From: an uncultured Mediterraneibacter sp.
GTDB taxonomy: Bacteria > Bacillota > Clostridia > Lachnospirales > Lachnospiraceae
Assembly: GCA_934309345.1 (NCBI GenBank)
Contig: CAKRDD010000025.1
Location: 1 to 47,324, forward strand
DNA length: 47,324 nucleotides
Direction of reading: 5' to 3'
A program made the position numbers and the translations under genes. Below the pieces are notes generated by a model that worked only from the letters and a program-made list of their open reading frames with translations, was not told the origin of the DNA and ran no database searches. Positions within the stretch are counted from its first letter, which is position 1, and every line of letters starts with the position of its first letter. Shown piece by piece: positions 40,963 to 47,324 of this stretch.

Positions 40963-41098
40963 ACTGTTCAGAGCCAAGCAAAATTTCAAAAAAAAGGTAT
41001 AAAATGCTTGCATTTTTTAGACTGTTTTTGAAATTTTATTTGGCGGATACGCCACACCTCCGAAATGCGTAGCATTTTGGAGGTTGGCTCTGAACAGT
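40963..41098. repeat. 136-bp palindromic element with ACTGTTCA ends
   Basis: Outer inverted repeats ACTGTTCAGAGCCAA (40963-40977) and TTGGCTCTGAACAGT (41084-41098) match perfectly over 15 bp. Inside are AAAATTTCAAAAA/TTTTTGAAATTTTA, GGCGgataCGCC, and CCTCCgAAATGC/GCATTTTGGAGG. The end sequence ACTGTTCA is shared with the element in the sortase gene. A deleted copy of this one lies at 34439-34496. It sits 24 bp past the stop of the LacI gene and may also serve as its terminator. No target duplication is obvious. Confidence 0.75.
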
Positions 41099-41122
41099 CA
41101 CATTACTGCGTCCATGCATCAA

Positions 41123-42211
41123 CTATTTTGTCTTCGCATAAGACGTTGTTCCACGAACCACAATCTGTGGCTCATATTCCACGTGATAAATACTGACCGG
41201 TTCAAATTCCGTATACTTCCAGTCTCTTGAACTGATCTTTTTCATGATAATATCACAGGCATCCATTCCTTTGTGAATTACAAAATGCTCGATTGTTGTA
41301 AGTGACACTTTTTTAACTTTAGAAAATAAAGTATTATCACATCCCATAACCGAAACATCTCCCGGAACTTTATACTTCATATCCTGAAGTGCATCCATGA
41401 TCCCAAATGCGATCATGTCATTCAATCCCACGATTGCAGTAAGATTTTCCTCAGTCCGAAGCAGTTCTTTTGTCAGATCATATCCGATCCGGTACTCCGA
41501 ATCAATTCCCGGAACATTTTTATCAAACTCTTCGTCTGCTTCTTTTACGATCACCTGATCGCCATATCCGGCTTTTCTGAATTCATCCAGAAATCCTTCT
41601 ACCCGGCGGAATCTCTGTTTCTGTCTTGCTGTCAGTGGTGGTGTAATGTATGCCACGTGCTGATGCCCCAGCTCCAGAAGATGCCTGCCCATTAATCTTC
41701 CAAGCTTTGTATTGTCCAGTTCTACTGCATCTACATCCAAATGCTTCTCCTGGTTATTGATCACAACAACCGGAATCCTTTCAGACATTTCTTTCAGCTG
41801 CCCAAGAAAACATTTTCCCGGATTGCACATATAGATAATCCCCTGTGCATTCAGAGTCGAGATCATTTTCAGATAACGCTCTTCCAGTTTTAAATCTCTC
41901 TGTGTATTACAGACAAAGATTCCGAATCCCTGCTCTGTCGCCCTTGATTCAATCCCTTGTAAAAGCATTACATAATATGGGTTTGTCAGGTTCGGGCTGA
42001 TGACAACGAGCAGCTTTTCTCTTCGCTCTCCGCGCTGTGCTCTGCGTTTCGGAAGCTCATATCCCAGTTCTTCCGCTGCTGCCTCCACTTTCTGGATTAC
42101 TTCTTTGGAAAAAGAGACGTTATACTTCTTATTGAGCACCATCGAGACCGTTGCCTGTGAAACTCCCGCACGCTTTGCCACATCCGAAGATGTCACTCTT
42201 TTCTTCGTCAT
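41123..42211 (-). CDS. LacI-family transcriptional regulator
   Basis: This regulator of about 362 residues has an N-terminal helix-turn-helix (TSSDVAKRAGVSQATVSMVLN) and a sugar-binding-type core (LLVVISPNLTNPYYVMLLQGIE, YITPPLTARQKQRF, VMGCDNTLFSKVKKVSLTTIEH). The start at 42211 follows AGGAGGGACTGG; a longer frame to 42238 contains that ribosome site. It lies 33 bp after recR with no terminator between, so it is probably co-transcribed with pfkA-dnaX-ybaB-recR. Its target is unknown. The transaldolase-transketolase operon immediately downstream is a candidate. Confidence 0.88.
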   Translation of the reverse strand: MTKKRVTSSDVAKRAGVSQATVSMVLNKKYNVSFSKEVIQKVEAAAEELGYELPKRRAQRGERREKLLVVISPNLTNPYYVMLLQGIESRATEQGFGIFVCNTQRDLKLEERYLKMISTLNAQGIIYMCNPGKCFLGQLKEMSERIPVVVINNQEKHLDVDAVELDNTKLGRLMGRHLLELGHQHVAYITPPLTARQKQRFRRVEGFLDEFRKAGYGDQVIVKEADEEFDKNVPGIDSEYRIGYDLTKELLRTEENLTAIVGLNDMIAFGIMDALQDMKYKVPGDVSVMGCDNTLFSKVKKVSLTTIEHFVIHKGMDACDIIMKKISSRDWKYTEFEPVSIYHVEYEPQIVVRGTTSYAKTK

Positions 42212-42244
42212 AGCCAGTCCCTCCTGTTGATGTCTCAAATACTT

Positions 42245-42841
42245 TTACAATTCAGTTCTTCCTTCCAATGCACGGAGAAGTGTTACCTCATCAATGTATT
42301 CCAGGTCACCACCAACCGGAACTCCACTGGCAATCCTGCTCACCTTGATTCCGACCGGCTTGATAAGTTTACTGATATACATTGCTGTTGTCTCTCCTTC
42401 CAGACTGGAATTCGTCGCAATGATCACTTCATCCACATCTCCCTGCAGGCGCTCCATCAATTCTTTCAGACGGATATCCCCGGGACCGATTCCAAGCATC
42501 GGAGAAATTGCTCCGTGAAGTACATGATAGACTCCATTATACTTTCCGGTCTTCTCATACGCTGCCAGATCACGCGGTGTCTCCACTACCATAATTGTCT
42601 TATGGTCTCTGTCCGGGTTGCTGCAGATTGGACAGATATCCTTATCCGTCAACGTACAGCATTCCTTACAGTAGCGGACATTCTTGCGGGCATCTACGAT
42701 TGCATTCGCAAGTCCTTCTACCTGTTCTACCGGCATATTGATCACATGAAATGCAAGTCTTTGTGCTGATTTATTCCCGATTCCCGGAAGTCTCGAGAAC
42801 TCCTCGATCAGACGGCTGATCTGATTACTGTAGTAATCCAT
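42245..42841 (-). CDS. recR: Recombination mediator RecR
   Basis: This 198-residue RecR acts with RecO (and RecF) to load RecA on gapped DNA. It has the helix-hairpin-helix start (SRLPGIGNKSAQRLAFH), the zinc motif C-x2-C...C-x2-C (YCKECCTLTDKDICPIC), a Toprim domain (MVVETPRDLAAYE) and the C-terminal Walker-B-like region. Its ATG overlaps the ybaB stop as TAATG. The dnaX-ybaB-recR order is conserved widely in bacteria. Confidence 0.96.
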   Translation of the reverse strand: MDYYSNQISRLIEEFSRLPGIGNKSAQRLAFHVINMPVEQVEGLANAIVDARKNVRYCKECCTLTDKDICPICSNPDRDHKTIMVVETPRDLAAYEKTGKYNGVYHVLHGAISPMLGIGPGDIRLKELMERLQGDVDEVIIATNSSLEGETTAMYISKLIKPVGIKVSRIASGVPVGGDLEYIDEVTLLRALEGRTEL

Positions 42842-43194
42842 TAGAACATTCCGCCTCCAAGACCGCCAAGTCCGCCTGTCATCTTAGATACTGCTGCATT
42901 TGTCTCCTGCTCAACCTGACGCAGTGCTTCATTTGTCGCTGCTACGATCAGGTCTTCCAGCATCTCAATGTCGTCCGGATCTACAACTTCTTCTGCAAGT
43001 TTTACTTTTGTTACTTCTCTTTTACCGGATACAGTCACTTCTACTGCTCCGCCGCCTGCAGCTGCTGTGAACTCTTTTGTCTCAAGTTCTTTCTGCTGCT
43101 CTTCCATCTGACGCTGCATCTTCTGTGCCTGCTTCATCAGATTCGCCATATTTCCCGGCATTCCGCCGCCTGGAAATCCTCCACGCTTTGCCAT
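42841..43194 (-). CDS. ybaB: Nucleoid-associated protein, YbaB/EbfC family
   Basis: This 117-residue protein forms tweezer-like dimers that bind DNA. A Gly-rich N-terminus (GGFPGGGMPG) precedes the helical NLMKQAQKMQRQMEEQQKEL, and the domain core AAGGGAVEVTVSGKREVTKV follows. The C-terminus is Gly-rich. Its ribosome site lies in the last codons of dnaX (3-nt gap between genes), which implies coupling. Confidence 0.95.
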   Translation of the reverse strand: MAKRGGFPGGGMPGNMANLMKQAQKMQRQMEEQQKELETKEFTAAAGGGAVEVTVSGKREVTKVKLAEEVVDPDDIEMLEDLIVAATNEALRQVEQETNAAVSKMTGGLGGLGGGMF

Positions 43195-43196
43195 GT

Positions 43197-44789
43197 CTAA
43201 TCCTCCACTGTTATTTCCATATTTATTTTCTGTTCTATGTCCACAAATGTATCCTCAAAGTGTCTGCCCTCTTCTACATGACGGACATCTACCTCGACCT
43301 TCTTCCCAATCTTCTCTTCAATGAGCTGTTCAAGTTCCTGCACATGATCTTCTCTGCCTACCATATCTGCGGACATAACATCTGGCAGTACAATCAACAA
43401 ACGATTGTCACCCCCGAGACTCAGTCTTGCTTTCTTAAGAAAACCTCTGATCATACCTGACGCTTCATCTGCGATAGAACGGAAATTCTTCACAACTTCC
43501 TGCACATCTTCCGGAATTGCATTCGGCAGCTCCGGTTTCGCCTTCCTGCTTCCCGCAACGCCTGATCCGGATGTTGACGCTTCATCTCCATTCACGTAAA
43601 CAACCCGCTGCGGCATATCTGCAGCTGCAGCAAGACCTTTCTCCACTTTGTCTTCTACCGCACGGATCCTGTCAAGAAGTGCATCCTGACCAGTCTCCAT
43701 CGCCGGAGTACAAAGCTTGATCAATGCAACTTCCAGAAGCACTCTCTTCTGCGTCGCATACTTCAGCTGACCGGAAAGTTCTGAGAATATACGGATATAA
43801 CGCAACAGCATATCAAGTTCGATCATCTCTGATTCTTCCTTGAGCTGCAGCATATTTTCCGTAGACACATCCAGCACGTCCTCTATATTATCAGAAGTTT
43901 TGACCAAAAGCAAATTTCTCAGATACCATGTAAAATCTGCGGCCAGCTGGGTCAGTTCACGTCCCTGCATAACCAGATCTTCCACAATATCAAGAACTCC
44001 GGCAACATCTCTTTCCAATACTTTCCGAAGCAGGCGGCTGAACACATCCGTATCCACCGCACCAAGTACTTCAAGCACATGGTCATACGTCAGCTTCTGT
44101 CCCAGATAAAATGCAATACACTGATCCAACAGACTGAGTGCATCACGCATAGATCCGTCTGCCGCCTTCGCGATATAACGGAGTGCTTTTTCTTCCACGT
44201 CTACCTGCTCTGTCTGCATCAGATCACGCATACGGTCTGTGATTGTCTCAATGCTGATTCTCTTGAAATCATAGTGCTGGCATCTGGAAAGAATCGTAAT
44301 CGGGATCTTATGCACTTCTGTCGTCGCCAGAATAAAAATAACATATTCCGGCGGCTCCTCAAGTGTCTTAAGCAATGCGTTAAATGCTCCGATGGAAAGC
44401 ATATGCACCTCATCGATAATGTATACTTTATACTTACCTTCTGTCGGCCGGTATGTCACTTCCTCCCGGATCTCACGGATATTATCAACACCATTGTTCG
44501 ATGCGGCATCGATCTCGATCACATTCATCGAAGTGCCGGCGGCGATAGATTTACACATCTCACACTCCCCGCACGGACTTCCATTTACCGGGTGCTCACA
44601 GTTTACTGCCTTCGCAAATATTTTTGCAACCGTCGTCTTACCGGTTCCACGCGTTCCACAAAACAGATACGCATGTCCGATCCTGTTCGCCTTAATCTGG
44701 TTCTGAAGCGTTGTAACAATATGATCCTGTCCTTTTACATCTTCGAATTCAGAAGGACGGAACTTTCTGTATAGCGCCGTATATGACAT
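43197..44789 (-). CDS. dnaX: DNA polymerase III subunits gamma/tau
   Basis: This 530-residue clamp-loader ATPase has the N-terminal YTALYRKFRPSEFEDVKGQ, Walker A GTRGTGKTT (about 45-53), a four-cysteine zinc motif (CEHPVNGSPCGECEMC), Walker B with IIDEVHML, sensor-1 FILATTEVHKIP and SRCQHYDF. A C-terminal tau-like domain follows. I saw no obvious slippery A-run with frameshift signals, so a single product is likely. The ATG is 3 nt past the pfkA stop. Confidence 0.95.
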   Translation of the reverse strand: MSYTALYRKFRPSEFEDVKGQDHIVTTLQNQIKANRIGHAYLFCGTRGTGKTTVAKIFAKAVNCEHPVNGSPCGECEMCKSIAAGTSMNVIEIDAASNNGVDNIREIREEVTYRPTEGKYKVYIIDEVHMLSIGAFNALLKTLEEPPEYVIFILATTEVHKIPITILSRCQHYDFKRISIETITDRMRDLMQTEQVDVEEKALRYIAKAADGSMRDALSLLDQCIAFYLGQKLTYDHVLEVLGAVDTDVFSRLLRKVLERDVAGVLDIVEDLVMQGRELTQLAADFTWYLRNLLLVKTSDNIEDVLDVSTENMLQLKEESEMIELDMLLRYIRIFSELSGQLKYATQKRVLLEVALIKLCTPAMETGQDALLDRIRAVEDKVEKGLAAAADMPQRVVYVNGDEASTSGSGVAGSRKAKPELPNAIPEDVQEVVKNFRSIADEASGMIRGFLKKARLSLGGDNRLLIVLPDVMSADMVGREDHVQELEQLIEEKIGKKVEVDVRHVEEGRHFEDTFVDIEQKINMEITVED

Positions 44790-44792
44790 GGA

Positions 44793-45872
44793 TTACACCT
44801 CGTCTCCGAAGCTGATGCCGATTGTTCTCGCTTCTTTGATCAGACCACAGTTCGGATCAACATATTTCAGCTTTCCTGCAACCTCTTCCAGCGGAACTTT
44901 CACAATCTCACCATTTCTCATGGCTACCATATATCCGTATTCTTCATTCAGGATCAATTCTGCTGCCTTCGCTCCGACTCTTGTTGCAAATACACGGTCA
45001 TAAGAACAAGGTGTGCCACCTCTCTGTGTATGTCCAGGAACTGTGATACGAACTTCCTTGTCTGTCTCTTTTTCAATCTGTTCTGCCAGTTCGTAAGCGA
45101 TAGAAGGATATTTTCTGTTTGCCAGCTTCTCTTTGTATTCTTTCTTTTTCAGTTTTGCATCTTCTTTGGAAATCGCACCCTCTGCAACAGCAAGAATTGT
45201 AAATCTCTTACCTGCCTGTGTACGTTTGTCGATCACATTTTTGATCGCTTTGATATCATATGGAATCTCCGGAAGCAGAATAACGTCTGCGCCGCCTGCA
45301 ATTCCTGCATGCAGAGTTACATGTCCAACTTTGTGACCCATAACCTCGATAATAAATACACGGCTGTGGGATGTTGCTGTTGTATGGATTCTGTCAATTG
45401 TATCTGTTGCAATATCAACCGCACTCTGGAATCCAAATGTCATGTCTGTTCCCCACAGATCGTTATCGATCGTCTTCGGCAGTGTCACTACATTGAGTCC
45501 TTCCTCACGAAGAAGATTCGCTGTCTTATGAGTTCCATTTCCTCCAAGAACTACGAGACAATCCAGATGAAGCTTATGATATGTGTGCTTCATTGCCTCT
45601 ACCTTGTCTATTCCATCCTTGTCCGGCACACGCATCAGTTTGAACGGCTGACGGGATGTCCCAAGAATTGTTCCACCCTGTGTCAGGATTCCTGAGAAAT
45701 CCCTTGATGTCAACATATTGAAATCCGAATAGATCAGACCTTTGTATCCATCTTTAAATCCGTAGATTTCTACATCTTTGCGCTTGTTGCAAATTCCTTT
45801 TACAACACCGCGCATTGCTGCGTTAAGTGCCTGGCAGTCTCCACCGCTGGTCAGCATTCCTATTCTTAACAT
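44793..45872 (-). CDS. pfkA: 6-phosphofructokinase
   Basis: This phosphofructokinase of about 359 residues converts fructose-6-phosphate to the 1,6-bisphosphate. It shows MLTSGGDCQALNAAM, LGGNGTHKTA, LPKTIDNDLWGTD and GHTQRGG. The residue after the GG-N motif is Gly, as in ATP-dependent enzymes. The Lys in PKTIDND is the form seen in PPi-dependent and group-X enzymes. Phosphoryl donor is thus not certain; ATP is favoured. The start at 45872 has AGGAGGAG upstream. It is the first gene of the run pfkA-dnaX-ybaB-recR-lacI. Confidence 0.93.
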   Translation of the reverse strand: MLRIGMLTSGGDCQALNAAMRGVVKGICNKRKDVEIYGFKDGYKGLIYSDFNMLTSRDFSGILTQGGTILGTSRQPFKLMRVPDKDGIDKVEAMKHTYHKLHLDCLVVLGGNGTHKTANLLREEGLNVVTLPKTIDNDLWGTDMTFGFQSAVDIATDTIDRIHTTATSHSRVFIIEVMGHKVGHVTLHAGIAGGADVILLPEIPYDIKAIKNVIDKRTQAGKRFTILAVAEGAISKEDAKLKKKEYKEKLANRKYPSIAYELAEQIEKETDKEVRITVPGHTQRGGTPCSYDRVFATRVGAKAAELILNEEYGYMVAMRNGEIVKVPLEEVAGKLKYVDPNCGLIKEARTIGISFGDEV

Positions 45873-45940
45873 GGCAACTCCTCCTATTACTCTTTGTACC
45901 TGTCTCAATCAGTTACTTTCTTTTCTTGTTTATAAGCCCT

Positions 45941-46014
45941 AAAAAAGCAGTTGGTTCTTCTTTCCATGCCGCCATTCCTGATATTCCATGACCGGCGGCT
46001 ACCAACTGCTTTTT
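45941..46014. terminator. Strong bidirectional terminator upstream of pfkA
   Basis: AGCAGTTGGT (45946-45955) pairs with ACCAACTGCT (46001-46010), with an inner GCCGCC/GGCGGC stem. An A-run stands before and a T-run after, and the same holds on the other strand. On the minus strand it lies just ahead of pfkA and separates it from the insertion element to the right. Confidence 0.85.
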
Positions 46015-46069
46015 ATTATACCTCATTTACAAATACTGCTCAAGAAATTTTAGTTTTCGTTATGGTGAC

Positions 46070-46227
46070 ATGCTCCCACCACTTAAATCACTGATTTTGA
46101 AGTGGGGGCTTCTTGCTCAATGGCTCTACTGAGCCAAGTATCTACAAGCTATCCTCGCGTGCCCCGCGATTCTTTTGCCCGGACACGGGCATATTTTTTT
46201 ATTATCAACTTGTCCGGATACGGACAT
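46070..46227 (-). mobile_element. Right end of an IS200/IS605-type element and likely omega-RNA 3' part
   Basis: The 158 bp after the tnpB stop hold a series of hairpins: TGTCCG/CGGACA (46211-46226), TGCCCG/CGGGCA (46176-46191), TTGGCTC/GAGCCA (46121-46135) and a long imperfect stem CCCACCACTTAAATC/GATTTTGAAGTGGGGG (46075-46106). Such terminal hairpins are recognised by the single-strand transposase. In TnpB elements the same region is transcribed as the guide (omega/re) RNA. The exact end was not determined; it lies near 46060-46075. Confidence 0.65.
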
Positions 46228-47324
46228 TTATGCTGTCAACATCCTTCTTGCCTCTTCACGGATGTTGATTGCTGCATTACGATCTCTGTCCATCTCATTT
46301 CCACACGCACAGTGATAGACTCTTTCGGATAATTTGAGTTCTTTCTTTATCCTTCCACATTTACAGCATTTTTTACTGGAAGGATAGAAACGGTCTACCT
46401 TTACCATTTTCTTTCCTCTCCACGCCAGTTTATAGTCTAACATTTCCCGGAACATTCCATATCCATTATCATGTACGCTTTTTCCGAAACGCAGGCATTG
46501 ACCCATTGCTTTCATATCGATATCTTCCACTGCGACTGCATCATAACCGTCTGCAATCTTTCGGCTTAGTTTGTGCAGATAATCTCTTCTCTGATTTCGT
46601 ATCTTTTCATGACATCTGGCAACTTTCTTTTTCTGCAGTTCATAATTATGACTTCCTCGTACGCATCTTGACAACTTTCGTTGCTCCCTCGCCAGTCTTT
46701 TTTCGTTTTTTCTAAAAAATCCTGCTCCTTCCGTCTCAATCTCTTCTGAAAAAACTTCCATCCCCTGCATGGCATAATCTATTCCAAGTATCTTCGCAGT
46801 ACTGTAATCTGGTTCAGCTGCTTGGTTTTCACAACTGTACCCTTCATACAACAGGCTTGCAAAGTATTTGCCGGATGGTTCCATACTGACTGTCACTGAT
46901 TTCAGGCGAAGGCCTTTTGCTGGCTCCCTGTGTTTTTTCATGGCAATCCATTTTAATTTAGGAAGCCGGATTCGCTTACTTTCCACCAGGATATTTCCAT
47001 TGACCACATTCGTTGTATAACTGTTTCTGGAATGATGTTTTGACTTGAACTTCGGAAATCCAATCTTGGGATCCCGAAAAAAATTCTTATATGCTTTTTC
47101 CAAATGAAGCTGGACATTTGCCAGCGCCAGCGAATCTACTTCTTTCAAAAATGGATATTCCTTTTTATACATGGCTGGTGTGTTTTTTAACATTTTCTTC
47201 GTCTTTTCATACTCTCGAATCTTATCATTAAGCATCTGATTATACAGAAAACGACAACAGCCAAATGTTTTGCCAAGAAATATCTTCTGTTCTTCTGTCG
47301 GATAAATTCGGAAACGATATGCTA
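46228..47324 (-). CDS. tnpB: RNA-guided nuclease TnpB, IS200/IS605 family (5' end beyond window)
   Basis: The frame runs through the right edge of the window. The first visible residues are AYRFRIYPTEEQ, so only a few N-terminal codons are missing, and 365 residues are seen. RuvC residues appear intact: Asp in LGIDYAM, Glu in AVEDIDM and Asp in MDRDRNAAINI. The zinc finger has KCCKCGR and YHCACG. KRLAREQRKLSR is a conserved helix. TnpB proteins cut DNA next to a short motif, guided by RNA from the element's right end, and help keep the element. No tnpA lies in the window. Confidence 0.93.
   Translation of the reverse strand, partial: AYRFRIYPTEEQKIFLGKTFGCCRFLYNQMLNDKIREYEKTKKMLKNTPAMYKKEYPFLKEVDSLALANVQLHLEKAYKNFFRDPKIGFPKFKSKHHSRNSYTTNVVNGNILVESKRIRLPKLKWIAMKKHREPAKGLRLKSVTVSMEPSGKYFASLLYEGYSCENQAAEPDYSTAKILGIDYAMQGMEVFSEEIETEGAGFFRKNEKRLAREQRKLSRCVRGSHNYELQKKKVARCHEKIRNQRRDYLHKLSRKIADGYDAVAVEDIDMKAMGQCLRFGKSVHDNGYGMFREMLDYKLAWRGKKMVKVDRFYPSSKKCCKCGRIKKELKLSERVYHCACGNEMDRDRNAAINIREEARRMLTA

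Overview
The window is chromosomal DNA of an anaerobic, spore-forming Clostridia species, most likely a gut Lachnospiraceae. The evidence is its sporulation genes (spoIID, spoIIQ, a cwlD-like amidase), a reverse rubrerythrin beside PerR, a split transketolase, a DUF5711 protein, a T-box in front of ileS, and moderate AT richness. Almost all genes lie on the minus strand. Only mecA, perR, rbr, a KilA-N gene and one tRNA are on the plus strand. No species was assigned.

Left part (1-9800): two tandem minus-strand promoters of rRNA-operon type point out of the left edge, preceded by tRNA-Ser(GCT). A tightly packed minus-strand run follows: cwlD-like amidase, then sua5 (fused to a dead phosphatase domain), comEB, fumarase alpha and beta, plsC, thiM and thiE, many with overlapping stop and start codons. 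Upstream of it is a membrane-anchored SH3/GH18 protein.

Middle (9800-25120): mecA and a DUF1858 gene sit in a region rich in DnaA-box-like 9-mers. Then come an SH3-NlpC/P60 hydrolase with a WalR-type box at its promoter, the perR-rbr oxidative-stress pair, a GIY-YIG protein, spoIIQ-spoIID, and an ileS-glgP pair behind an Ile T-box. A D,D-carboxypeptidase and a probably acquired KilA-N gene next to a possible gene remnant follow.

Accessory part (25141-34500): a sucrose module (scrB, PTS IIBCA, LacI regulator) and a four-gene sortase pilus operon. The pilus operon has the order tip adhesin, signal-peptidase-like protein, FctA-type pilin, class B sortase, the same as streptococcal FCT loci. The signal-peptidase-like protein carries the Asp/Gly replacements known from streptococcal SipA. 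The sortase gene has been lengthened in frame by 48 codons by a 140-bp palindromic element that left a 4-bp target duplication. Repeats with similar ends or interior lie at 34.4 and 41.0 kb.

Right part (34500-47324): tRNA-Asn and tRNA-Ala, CvpA, DUF5711, a protein joining an inactive JAMM/MPN-like domain to a LysM domain, a non-oxidative pentose phosphate operon (transaldolase and split transketolase), a LacI regulator at the end of a pfkA-dnaX-ybaB-recR run, and an IS200/IS605-type TnpB gene that runs off the right edge and has its right-end hairpins. No CRISPR array, prophage or integrase was seen.
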